In this document: positions 18,333 through 27,419 of the stretch, piece after piece
Layout: each line of letters begins with the position of its first letter
Position numbering within the stretch: position 1 is the first letter of the stretch
From: Halobacteroides halobius DSM 5150
GTDB lineage: Bacteria; Bacillota; Halanaerobiia; Halobacteroidales; Halobacteroidaceae
Length of the DNA stretch: 64,000 nucleotides
Direction: 5' to 3'
Assembly (NCBI RefSeq): GCF_000328625.1
Contig: NC_019978.1
Coordinates: 2,418,001-2,482,000 of the forward strand
Position numbers and translations under genes: made by a program
Notes under the pieces: generated by a model
Seen by the model: only the letters and a program-made list of their open reading frames with translations
Databases searched by the model: none
What the model was told of the DNA's origin: nothing

Positions 18333-19160
18333 CTATAATACCTTATCTTTAATTTTTTTAGCTAAAATTGAATTTAATCTATGGCCTGATCTAACAGCTA
18401 TAATATGGCCTTTAAAATCAGGGGCCAACTTCAAATCACCAATTATATCTAAAATCTTGTGCCTGACAAATTCATTCTCAAATCTTAATTCATTAACTGG
18501 TCCATCTGCTTCAATTAAAATAGCATTCTCTAAACTACCACCTAAAGCTAGCCCTGCTTTTTTTAGCTTTTCTATTTCTTCAGCAAAACCAAAAGTCCTT
18601 GCTGGAGCAATCTCCTCTTGATAATTACCAGTAGTTAGATTAAACTCAGCAAACTGGTCAGTTAGTCCTGGATGATTGCCTACAAAAGTATAACTAATCT
18701 TTAATTCATCAGCTGGCAACAGAACTAAATATTGATCTCCATCTCTAACCTCAATTGGTTCTGTTATTTGATGAGTTTTTTTAGTAGCCTTTTGTTCCTT
18801 AACTCCAGCTTTCTCTAGTAGTTGATAAAAAACCTTAGCACTTCCATCAGTTACTGGTGGTTCATTAGCATCTATTTCAACTAACAAATTATCTATTTCT
18901 AAAGCACTTATAGCTGACATTAGATGTTCAATTGTATTAATCTCCCATCCACCTTGGCCGATAGTAGTACACCGTTGAGTTGAAACGACATTCTCTACGG
19001 TAGCTGTCACTTCTGGCTGGCTTGCTAAATCAATTCTTTTAAATTTAATTCCTTGATTAACTGGTAGTGGTTTACAAGTAATAGTTACATTCTCTCCAGT
19101 ATGCAAACCAATCCCTGTGTAACTAAATTGTGATTGAATTGTTTGCTGCTTATTTTTCAA
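18333..19160 (-). CDS. lpxC: UDP-3-O-acyl-GlcNAc deacetylase LpxC
   Basis: 275 residues. Zinc ligands are visible as His79 (IEHLMSAI), His234 and Asp238 (RHKILDIIGD); His260 (SGHRLN) is the general acid region. It starts with the family-typical GIGLHTGENV. It catalyses the committed step of lipid A synthesis. The start is a TTG preceded by GAAGGAGG. A strong hairpin (19200-19247) and the 400-bp repeat separate it from the ABC genes upstream, so it may be transcribed from its own promoter, which I could not place. Confidence 0.95.
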   Translation of the reverse strand: MKNKQQTIQSQFSYTGIGLHTGENVTITCKPLPVNQGIKFKRIDLASQPEVTATVENVVSTQRCTTIGQGGWEINTIEHLMSAISALEIDNLLVEIDANEPPVTDGSAKVFYQLLEKAGVKEQKATKKTHQITEPIEVRDGDQYLVLLPADELKISYTFVGNHPGLTDQFAEFNLTTGNYQEEIAPARTFGFAEEIEKLKKAGLALGGSLENAILIEADGPVNELRFENEFVRHKILDIIGDLKLAPDFKGHIIAVRSGHRLNSILAKKIKDKVL

Positions 19161-19199
19161 TCTTGAGCCTCCTTCTATTATAAAATATAACTTAAAGAC

Positions 19200-19247
19200 T
19201 AAGCTTGAATTTAAGCCTACACGAAGTTAGGTTCAAACTCAAACTTA
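19200..19247 (-). other. Long hairpin upstream of lpxC
   Basis: Arms 19200-19219 and 19228-19247 pair over 20 positions with one mismatch and a few G-T pairs on the minus strand, with an 8-nt loop. There is no T run after it, so it is not a simple terminator. It lies 40 bp upstream of the lpxC start, between that gene and the 400-bp repeat. Confidence 0.6.
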
Positions 19248-19253
19248 ACCTTT

Positions 19254-19654
19254 ATTGATATAAAACTTCACTTCTCAATTAGGCATTGTGTGGCTTTTTC
19301 CTTAAATAGTTTTTGTTCATTTCATTCCGGGTAAAATGAGATAAACCAAATCATAGATTTGCTTATTCATATCTATTTCACCTTTCATTCAAAGCATATG
19401 AACAAAAACTATAAGACAGTCCAAAAGCCCCACAACACCTTTAATAATTGCTGGAGAGGGTTTCGCAACGACTCATAAATTTTTCATTAATGAGTCTTAG
19501 TGAACTGGATTAAAAATAAGGTTTGGGTTAGCTAATCACCTGTTTTTGATTAGCTTAACCTTATTTTTATGGAAGTAAGCTTAGACGAATTTTGAGAAAT
19601 TTATCTAGTGAGAAATCCTCTCTCAGCAATCTAAAAGTTAAACTTTATATCAAT
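19254..19654 (+). repeat. 400-bp structured non-coding repeat, copy 1
   Basis: This 401-bp element is found again in reverse complement at 30227-30625 with only about 11 differences. Both ends carry similar terminal inverted repeats (ATTGATATAAAACTTCAC and, inverted, ATTGATATAAAGTTTAAC), and a TA flanks each end of this copy, as with Tc1/IS630-type elements. Inside are several hairpins: 19306-19320 with 19398-19412 (15 bp perfect), 19470-19476 with 19490-19496, and a long one around 19512-19569. No reading frame of note exists. The right end supplies the TGA stop of the ABC ATPase gene. Confidence 0.85.
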
Positions 19655-20381
19655 AATACTCCAATAATTCTTTATACTTTTTCCCAACCTCCGATTGAGG
19701 ATTGGTAAATATCGATTCTGAACTTCCTATTTCTACTACTTGTCCATTATCAAGTAATAAAATTATATCCGCTACCTTTAGGGCAAAAGAAACTTCATGA
19801 GTTACTAAGACTACAGCTCTTTTTTGACTATAAGTTGCATCTTCAATCACCTCTAGTACTTCCTTGACTAGTATCGGATCTAAAGAAGCTGTAGGTTCAT
19901 CTAATAACATCAAACTAGGCTCAATAACTAATGCTCTAGCAATTCCTACCCGTTGCTTTTGGCCCCCACTTAACTGCTTAGGATAACTGCTTGCTTGGTC
20001 GGCTAACCTTACCTTCTCTAAAGCAGCCCTAGCATATTTAACCCTTTGTTCTAAAGTAAAGTCCAACTTGATTAAAGGTAACATTACATTTTCTTGGACA
20101 GTCAATCGTTCGATTAAATTGAAATTTTGAAATACAAAACCAATTTCTTGTCTTAATTTTAATAATTCTGAAGACGATAACTCTAACAAATTAGTTCCCC
20201 TAAAGATGACTTTTCCGCTATCAGGCTCTGTTAAGAGATTTAAACAACGAATAGTTGTTGATTTACCACAACCACTTGGCCCCATAATAGCCACAGTTTG
20301 GCCCTTTTTAACAGAAAAATCAACCCCTCGTAATACCTTTTCATTTCCATAGCTTTTAATTAAATTCTTTACTTCTAACAT
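19650..20381 (-). CDS. ABC transporter ATPase of the polar amino acid (GlnQ-like) type
   Basis: 243 residues. It has Walker A GPSGCGKSTT, Q-loop VFQNFNLIERLTV, signature LSGGQKQRVGIARAL, Walker B LMLLDEPTASLDP and switch His in VTHEVSFA. The NBD belongs to the GlnQ/HisP group by motifs, but the adjacent partner is a very atypical 796-residue permease, so the substrate is unknown. The GGGGGAG site is next to the ATG, 10 bp after the permease stop. The final TGA lies within the terminal repeat of the 400-bp element, suggesting the insertion may have altered the native C-terminus by a few residues. Confidence 0.88.
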   Translation of the reverse strand: MLEVKNLIKSYGNEKVLRGVDFSVKKGQTVAIMGPSGCGKSTTIRCLNLLTEPDSGKVIFRGTNLLELSSSELLKLRQEIGFVFQNFNLIERLTVQENVMLPLIKLDFTLEQRVKYARAALEKVRLADQASSYPKQLSGGQKQRVGIARALVIEPSLMLLDEPTASLDPILVKEVLEVIEDATYSQKRAVVLVTHEVSFALKVADIILLLDNGQVVEIGSSESIFTNPQSEVGKKYKELLEYY

Positions 20382-20391
20382 AACTCCCCCA

Positions 20392-22782
20392 TTAAAAGTA
20401 AATTTTTTTCTGATTTATGAACTGTAGTATACCAGGCTTACCAGCTGGAATAACAATTTGATGCATAATTTCAGTATAACTAAACCCAAAAGCTCTGCCA
20501 GCTTGATACTCAGCTTGGGCAATAGGATTTAGACTCTGAGCCTTACTTACAGCAAGCAATCCTAATCCTGCCCCTAATAAACTAACCTGCCATAAAGCTA
20601 GATAAGGTAACTTTATCTCTGCTAAAGCAAAAATTAAAGTTAACATTAAGCTACCTACCCCCACCCCATAGTATAATCCTAAATCAGTAAACCAGTTTTG
20701 ATTATTATCTTGTAATAGACGTAGCGAATTAATAATTAGGGATTGGTCAAATACTAAGGAGAATACAGTAATTAAAATTGCTGTTACTCCTGCCAAAATC
20801 ATCTTAACTTGACTTAATATTTGGTATAATTGTGCCCTGTAGTTAGGACTGATTAACCCTAACTGAGAGCTAGAAAATGATACCTGCTGGGAGATTAACT
20901 CCTGAATCTTAGCTTTAATCTTAGTTAAATCAATTCCTTGAGCTGGTAATAAGAGCACAATCTCAGACCCTGGAATTACCTTACCAGCTAAGTACTTATT
21001 TATTAAATCAATTGTAGCGGTAATCTCTTCATCTTTTAACTGAGGTAAAGACTTCTGAATATACTTTAATTCTGTAACTATTGCTTTAAAGTCAACCCGT
21101 TTTAATTGCTTGGTTTGTTCTTGTAACTGCTTTAAATCCTGCCCTAAAGTAGCTGTATCTAAAGCATTAATCTGCTTCATTAATTGGGGATTAGTTACTT
21201 GGGCCAACTTAGACTTAAGATCTAATTGAGTAACAGAACTGACTTTATTTAGCAGCAACTTAAACTCCTCTACTTGCTGCTGCCAATAAATAACCTCTTG
21301 TAAAACAGGATTATAGCGATTAATATAAACTATAATCTGTTTGCTATTTGTCTGCAAGCCAGTAGCTAGCCTATTAATACTTTCTTGTAACTTCTCCAGT
21401 TCTTGGCGATACGGACTATCTGTTGCTAATCCTTGACTAGCTAGTTTTAGCTGCTGATTAATGTCGTTTAACTGTTGATTAAGATTAACTAACAAATCCC
21501 TAATTAAATTTAATCCTTTAGCTACTTCAGTTAACCAGCTTAAATTCTGGTCTAGCTTATTTATTGCTCTCTTTAACTGCATAAAATCAACCTTGCTTAG
21601 ATCCTGTTGGTAGATAGCTAACTGACGATTAAGCAGTTTAAGCTGCAATAAAGATTCTCGAGCCGTCTGTAAAGTAGCTGTTAATTTAGTCAGTTGCTCT
21701 AATAAATTCTGAGAGCGCTGGAAGATAGCTTGTAAATTAGGTACTAAATTGGCTAATTGTTCAACTGTATAAGCTAACTTTTGCCGAGGATTATTAACCT
21801 CTATTTGTCCTGCAACTGGGCCTAACTTATCTGGTTGAAATAAATAGGCTTGCTCACCTAAAATTTGTCTACTATCTCCTTTAACAATTATAGCCTCTGC
21901 TCTATCTTCGGTTACATTAGTTATCCGAAGAATAATTTGCTCTCCTCTTTTACTAGGCAAGATTAATTTATCCCCAACTTCTACTTTTATCTCTTTAATT
22001 AAATTAATTGTAATCCGACTGGTATAACTACTCAAAAACTTCTTCATTTCTGTCATAGTTTTAACTAATGACTCTATATTCTCACGGCCTGTAGAAGTAA
22101 TATTAAAGATTGAATGATCAACTTCTTTTTTTAGTACTTTTGTTACTTCTGTTCCTAAAGCAAATAATTGCTTAGGCTTAAATGTGATTGGGAATCTAAC
22201 TGCTAATACCTGATATTTTCGTAATAAATCATTGATCATCTCTTTAATTGAAGATAATCTCTCTGGTTTAGAAATTATAACCTCTAGCTTATCTCCTTCA
22301 GGAATAGTAAAACCAACTCCAGAGATACGATTAATTTTAGGCTCTAAAAAGGAAATTGCCTTTTTTCTTAACCCCCTAATGGTAACTCGTGGTTGAGTAA
22401 TTATAGATATACTCTCTAAACCTTCTACTTGAGAAAAATAATCATTAAGTTTCAAAAAAATACTTCGTCTTTTATATTGCGGGGCTAACTTAATAAAAAA
22501 ATTGGCCCTTCCCACCAGATTAATCCCTGAAATTAATTTTGAACCGGGTAACCTCTGCTTAATAATATCCTGCAACTGTTCTTGGGCTATTGCTTTTCTT
22601 TCCTGGTTAATAATTAATAATAGATCATACTCTCCATAACCACCTATCAAATTAGCTACTATATTCCCAAAATACATATCACTTAATTGACCTACAACTA
22701 AGGCTAGTAATGTAGCGATTAAAACAGTAGTTGCTAACATTACTATTATATCTTTAACAAATTCTGATTGCAAAAGAGGCAC
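20392..22782 (-). CDS. Atypical ABC permease with large extracytoplasmic coiled-coil domain
   Basis: 796 residues; I recognise no named family. One membrane segment at about 8-37 is followed by a long outward region: an alpha/beta part (about 40-330), then heptad-rich coiled coils full of Gln, Leu and Asn (about 335-590). Three membrane segments lie near 660-680, 704-722 and 730-747. The C-terminus has AEYQAGRAFGFSYTEIMHQI followed by VIPAGKPG, which matches the EAA loop by which binding-protein-type permeases contact their ATPase. The two helices that normally follow that loop are absent. The start is a GTG with GGAGGA upstream. The ATPase gene follows directly. An envelope-spanning lipid or LPS transport role is inferred from the neighbouring lpt genes only. 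Confidence 0.7.
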   Translation of the reverse strand: MPLLQSEFVKDIIVMLATTVLIATLLALVVGQLSDMYFGNIVANLIGGYGEYDLLLIINQERKAIAQEQLQDIIKQRLPGSKLISGINLVGRANFFIKLAPQYKRRSIFLKLNDYFSQVEGLESISIITQPRVTIRGLRKKAISFLEPKINRISGVGFTIPEGDKLEVIISKPERLSSIKEMINDLLRKYQVLAVRFPITFKPKQLFALGTEVTKVLKKEVDHSIFNITSTGRENIESLVKTMTEMKKFLSSYTSRITINLIKEIKVEVGDKLILPSKRGEQIILRITNVTEDRAEAIIVKGDSRQILGEQAYLFQPDKLGPVAGQIEVNNPRQKLAYTVEQLANLVPNLQAIFQRSQNLLEQLTKLTATLQTARESLLQLKLLNRQLAIYQQDLSKVDFMQLKRAINKLDQNLSWLTEVAKGLNLIRDLLVNLNQQLNDINQQLKLASQGLATDSPYRQELEKLQESINRLATGLQTNSKQIIVYINRYNPVLQEVIYWQQQVEEFKLLLNKVSSVTQLDLKSKLAQVTNPQLMKQINALDTATLGQDLKQLQEQTKQLKRVDFKAIVTELKYIQKSLPQLKDEEITATIDLINKYLAGKVIPGSEIVLLLPAQGIDLTKIKAKIQELISQQVSFSSSQLGLISPNYRAQLYQILSQVKMILAGVTAILITVFSLVFDQSLIINSLRLLQDNNQNWFTDLGLYYGVGVGSLMLTLIFALAEIKLPYLALWQVSLLGAGLGLLAVSKAQSLNPIAQAEYQAGRAFGFSYTEIMHQIVIPAGKPGILQFINQKKIYF

Positions 22783-22923
22783 TCTTGTATCCTCCTCAAA
22801 TTATATCATTAAGACCGCAGAGAGTAAACAGCTCTAGATAAATATCTTCTGGATAATAAAGTAAAATAATGTTTATTTGTTCTTATCTTTTGCTATCAGT
22901 GGCATTTTTAAACATTAAAATTA

Positions 22924-23541
22924 TTATTCTTTAATCTCAAACTCCATTTCCACACTTCCTGTTGCATTAATTGTATCATTAGCTAGGGAAATAATTACTT
23001 TTTGGGATTCAATCCAGTTATCTCCTTCTTTAATTTTAGCTCCTTGGGTTACAATCATCTTTTCTGTTTTAGCAATATACTCTAGCTTATCACCTTTAAT
23101 TTTTTGTTTATTATATACTACATCAACATTTCCTTGGGCCAATAAATCATTACTCTTACCCCACATCTTTAAATAATCACTAGTTAAATTTAGTGATTTA
23201 TTATCCTTAGTTGTATTTAACTTTACTTGTTGTTGGGCTATTAAAATATTCTCTTCTAAATCAAACTTTAACTTTTGGCTCCAAATCTCATCTTGTTTGG
23301 CTGTCAAATGTACATCATCACTAAAATAAGCTAAATTCTTATTTCTATCCATTCTTAAGCGTTGAGCAGTTACAACTCTTTTATCATAATTTAATTTAAC
23401 ATTTCCTGTAGCAATAAAGATATCCTCATCTTTTTTATATCTTAAATGATCAGATGTTAAATGTCCTGTCTGGGCCAAAGCAGGCTGAAGACTTACCAAT
23501 AATAAGCATATTACAGCGAGAATCACCTGTTTATTCTTCAC
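22924..23541 (-). CDS. LptA/OstA-like periplasmic protein (second copy)
   Basis: About 205 residues: signal peptide (LLLVSLQPALAQ) and an OstA-type beta jelly roll (LTSDHLRYKKDEDIFIATGN, AQGNVDVVYNKQKIKGDKL, INATGSVEMEFE). I chose the GTG at 23541 because AGGGGAGG lies 7 nt upstream; it overlaps the lptC-like stop by 11 bp. The order lptC-lptA after lptD suggests a second LPS bridge set, distinct from 6104-7315. Confidence 0.85.
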   Translation of the reverse strand: MKNKQVILAVICLLLVSLQPALAQTGHLTSDHLRYKKDEDIFIATGNVKLNYDKRVVTAQRLRMDRNKNLAYFSDDVHLTAKQDEIWSQKLKFDLEENILIAQQQVKLNTTKDNKSLNLTSDYLKMWGKSNDLLAQGNVDVVYNKQKIKGDKLEYIAKTEKMIVTQGAKIKEGDNWIESQKVIISLANDTINATGSVEMEFEIKE

Positions 23542-24088
23542 TACTATTGCCTCCCCTAATCTTAAAATTGAATTTAACATTTTGGTCAAAATCAATTATA
23601 CCTTCTTTAAGATTTAATTTCATTTTTTGAGCAGTTAGCTGACCATTCTTTAACTCTACTTGAACTCCACTTGTTGTTTGTAACTCTGTTTTGCTTTCTA
23701 CCCAGCTTAACTTATCTGCTTTGATCTTTAATCCATCTATCTCTTGTAACTTAACGGCTCCTACTAACTTAGCATTTTTACTTTTGACTAGATAAATTAT
23801 TTTCTGAGCCGTTAATTTATACTCTAACTGCCCATCAATAAATAACTTTCCCTCTTTAACTGTCTGCAAAATAGTTCTCTTTCGTTTATCATCCTTAGGT
23901 TTGATAATTGATTTAGCTGCTAAATCCCATCTTTTTTGGCCTTGATAATAACTAATTAAGCGGGGGGCTGTTATTTGGTACTGATAATTGGCATTAGGTG
24001 GCTGATCATCTTTCTCCTTGGTCTTCCATAAACCAATTACTCCTATGATTAAGATTACTATAAAAATTAGCTTCTTTCTCCTATTCAT
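23531..24088 (-). CDS. LptC family protein (second copy)
   Basis: 185 residues: an N-terminal membrane anchor (about 5-21) and an LptC jelly roll (APRLISYYQGQKRWDLAAKS, then strands ending NVKFNFKIRGG). GGGAGG precedes the ATG, which overlaps the end of the lptD frame by 8 bp (ATGAATAG). It is diverged from the copy at 6749-7315. Confidence 0.85.
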   Translation of the reverse strand: MNRRKKLIFIVILIIGVIGLWKTKEKDDQPPNANYQYQITAPRLISYYQGQKRWDLAAKSIIKPKDDKRKRTILQTVKEGKLFIDGQLEYKLTAQKIIYLVKSKNAKLVGAVKLQEIDGLKIKADKLSWVESKTELQTTSGVQVELKNGQLTAQKMKLNLKEGIIDFDQNVKFNFKIRGGNSSEE

Positions 24089-26321
24089 CTAGTAACCTCC
24101 CTAACTCTCCTCCAAATAACATTCCTTCATTATCATTGCTCCCTACTTTAACACCACTGTTAGGAAAAGCTAATAGCTGATACTGGAACCAGACTTCTCC
24201 TTGTAAATGATCATAGGAGAGTGACAACTTGCGTTTGTGTAACATCTTCTCTAGCGTTAAGTTAGCCTCCCTAAACTTTTGCTCTAATTGATCATAGCTA
24301 CTATTTAAACTAATTTGCCATTGCCAATCTGACGGGCCAAGCTTTAATTCTAAACTATTATCCCATCTCTTTAATTGGCCTGTATTTAGATCTATTTGCA
24401 TTGCTGTATCATACTTAAAATTATCGTAATCTATTTCTAAAGTAGTAGCAAACTCCTCGTAGCTAGCCTGATTTAAATCATATTTGGCCACTGCACCTAA
24501 AGTATAATGTTGATTAATTTGATAATCTAGCCCACTTGTCAAATCATCATACCCTTTAGTTAACAAATCATAACCTGATTTGATATAAAATTCACTGCCA
24601 TTTTTTCGCCAACTTAGTTCTTCTTTAACTTCATGCTCTCGTTTTTTTATCTCAAATACTCGAGGAGCAGTTCCAGCTACTGTCTGATAATCATAATTTA
24701 TCTCATTTTACCAACCAAAGGGAAGTTTAGTTGTTAAATCAAATCTATTTTGGTATGACCAGTGTTGGTGACCAGTACTATATATATTCTGTTCAAACTG
24801 TTGATTATAATGCAATCTATTGTTATCTGTTAACGATAGATAATCTTCATAACCTACCCGAGTGTAACCTTGTTGTTTAGGCTCTAACCAACTATCATTA
24901 TATCTGTTTAATCCTCCTACAGTAATATCAAGGGGATTTAATAACTTATTAGACCAAATTTCTCCAGGATGAATCGTTAATTGTGCCTCTGGTAGATCAT
25001 AATAATTTATCCCTTCATTATCTCTTTTAAACTTGGCGCCAACCGACCAGTTGTACTTGCTTTTATCTAGCTGTAACCTCAAATCAGTCTTATACTGCCA
25101 GCTATTATCCTCATTTTCTGCATGATATTCATAATCATAATTATAGTTTAAATAAAGATCATCAGAAAAATATTTTTTATAATTTAACCCCACTCCGTAC
25201 TCATTAAAGGTAGTCTTAGGCTGTTGTTGATATATATAATCTAAGTTTAAATCTAAATTATTATCTTTTAACCCCCATACATCTAAACTTAAATCAAGAT
25301 CATGATTATAACTTCTATTCTTTCTATACTTTAACCCCCAGTTATGTTGCCAATTAGTAAACTCAACTTTTTGCTTAGCTGATATATTAAGCCAGTTATT
25401 CTTTTGGGGAGTAGTTAAATAATTACTATAGTGATCTTTATATCCTACACTCCAAGTATAGCTTGTATCTTCTGCTTTATACTCTCTTTTAAGTTCTAAA
25501 CTAATCCAGGGACTTAGAGTAGGATTTCTATTATCTTCTTCTAAATAAAAGTATAAGGAAGCGTTATCATTCTTTAGTGTCTTATAGTAGTGCTTGGCCC
25601 CTATAGCAAAGCCTAATTTACTAAAGTAATCAAGATATAATTGTCCAAAGTCTTCTCTATCGTAATTATAGGTAGTCTTTATAAACCAACCTTTTTGCTG
25701 ATTATAACCTACCTGTGGTTTAAAAATTTGTTGATGATTTTTAAATGAATAAACCAAAATAGGCCAATAAAAGATCGGCACCTGGCCATTAAACTCCCAG
25801 AGAGTAACATGATAAGCTACAATTTTATCTTCAGGATAAATAGTCATACTCTCAGCTTGAAAGTGATAATGAGGCTCTTCTAAATCACAGGTCGTAAATT
25901 CTGCCTTTTGTAAGTTAGATTTATTGGGAGTATAAGATGTTTGAGGTGCTTGTAAATAAAATGGTTCTTTTAGGCTATCACTAATAATAATGCCCTCTGA
26001 ATTAATAAAAATGCCAGAATCTGTCTTGAAATTATAGTTTAGTTTTTGGCTTGTGTACTCTCCTGTTTCAGTCTTTGATTGAACATTACCTGTAGCTAGC
26101 AATTTATCTTGCTTAAGATTAATCTTAAGTCTATTAGCTGATAAATTAAGTCTCTTTGTTTGTAACTTGACATTCCCAGTAGCTATAATAATTCCTTTTT
26201 TACGCTGATATGTGACCTGTTTGGCTTTAAGATTAACCTGTTGATTAGCTAATGCTACAGTACAGGCTAGATTTAAGACTAGGATAATAATTGCTATCTT
26301 AATTACTTTGATTTCCGGCAC
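24081..26321 (-). pseudogene. lptD: LptD outer-membrane LPS translocon, interrupted by one in-frame TAA
   Basis: A single frame of 746 codons is interrupted once, by TAA at 24708-24710 (codon 538, after KLPFGW). Reading on in the same frame gives NEINYDYQTVAGTAPRVFEI and about 200 further barrel-like residues to the TAG overlapping the lptC-like start. The N-terminal part has a signal-like segment (to about 26) and an OstA domain (about 27-130); the rest has amphipathic Tyr-, Trp- and Asp-rich strands typical of the LptD barrel. No good start exists: the GTG at 26321 lies inside AAGGAGGTG, and the triplets at normal spacing are ATC and ATT. A true nonsense mutation, a sequencing error, or readthrough are possible. 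No other lptD is in the window. Confidence 0.8.
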
Positions 26322-26325
26322 CTCC

Positions 26326-27405
26326 TTAACTTAATTCAAAGTGCTCTTCCTTAATTATTAAACTGCTTCCTAATAGGGCAAAGACTAAATTAGGTAGCCA
26401 AGCTGCTAACCAGGGTGCTAAAGCTCCTGCATTGCCTAACGAACGGCTTATAGATAAGAAAACATAATAAATAAAGATAATCACTACACTAACTATTAGC
26501 CCAAAAATTCTTCCTTTATCTGATTTAATACTCAATGGAGCACCAATTAAAATAAATATTACACAAGCTAAAGGCTGGGCTAATTTAAAATAATACTCAA
26601 CTTCTAGCTTGGTCGTATCTATTCCACTAGCTTGTAGTAACTTTATTCTTGCTTTTAGTTGGGCCCGGTTTAATTCTTCTGGTTTCTTTTGTCTACTATA
26701 TAACTTCTTAATCCTTCTTTCTAACTTAAAATTTACCTTTCTTAGCTCATCCTGTTGGGCCAAATAACCCTCAGCCCCTAGTTGATATCTTATCCCCACT
26801 TGTAAGGATAAAATTTTACCTCTAAATGACCCCTTAGTAGCACTGATTAGCTGATTAGGCTTGTCTTGTTTATCATAAACTAAGATATTATTAACTTCTT
26901 TAGTTTTAGTGTTAAGTTTACCTAGATAAAAATAACGATTATGCCTATCTTTAAATAATACATTTTGCTTAATAACTTGGTCTTTCTTCTTATAAATAGA
27001 TTTGTTGATTACTTGCTGATACTTACTATTAGCAGTAGGAACTATTTTCTCATTAAACCAATAGGTTACCAGACTAATTAATAATCCCACGATTAATAAA
27101 GGAATTACTATCCGAGTAAATTTAATCCCACCCATTCTAAGAGCAGTAAACTCATTATCTTTAACCAAGCGACTTAAAGAAAGTAAAGTAGCAAATAATA
27201 CAGCCATGGAGAAGCTTTTAACCATTACTTGTGGAACTTTATACAACAATAATTTAGCTACTATTGGCACTGGAATATCCTTAATAATAATAAAATCAGT
27301 TAGTTGAAATAAAAAGCTGCTGATTAAAATAATAACCAAGGTAAATAAAGTAAGTAAAAAAGGTTTTATAAATTCCCAAACTAAATATTTATCAATTATT
27401 TTCAT
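26326..27405 (-). CDS. LptF/LptG family permease
   Basis: 359 residues of the YjgP/YjgQ family: three membrane helices, a periplasmic beta domain (about 125-265), then three helices with the motif ACVIFILIGAPLSI. It starts MKIIDKYLVWEF after GAGGGG. It follows the next family member at 27420 by 14 bp, the usual tandem lptF-lptG pair, and precedes lptD by 5 bp. Which one is F and which G cannot be told safely. Confidence 0.9.
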   Translation of the reverse strand: MKIIDKYLVWEFIKPFLLTLFTLVIILISSFLFQLTDFIIIKDIPVPIVAKLLLYKVPQVMVKSFSMAVLFATLLSLSRLVKDNEFTALRMGGIKFTRIVIPLLIVGLLISLVTYWFNEKIVPTANSKYQQVINKSIYKKKDQVIKQNVLFKDRHNRYFYLGKLNTKTKEVNNILVYDKQDKPNQLISATKGSFRGKILSLQVGIRYQLGAEGYLAQQDELRKVNFKLERRIKKLYSRQKKPEELNRAQLKARIKLLQASGIDTTKLEVEYYFKLAQPLACVIFILIGAPLSIKSDKGRIFGLIVSVVIIFIYYVFLSISRSLGNAGALAPWLAAWLPNLVFALLGSSLIIKEEHFELS

Positions 27406-27419
27406 CTTAAAATTCCCCT

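Noticed and set aside
19165-19190. TATAAT near 19180 as the lpxC -10 box
   Set aside because: It sits only a few bases before the ribosome site, leaving no room for a transcript start, and no -35 is found.
19254-19654. Large conserved RNA such as OLE for the 400-bp repeat
   Set aside because: It is shorter, occurs twice in inverted orientation with terminal inverted repeats, and no OLE-associated protein gene is adjacent.
24708-24710. Recoding of the lptD stop (pyrrolysine or selenocysteine)
   Set aside because: The codon is UAA; Pyl uses UAG and Sec uses UGA, and no insertion element is apparent.
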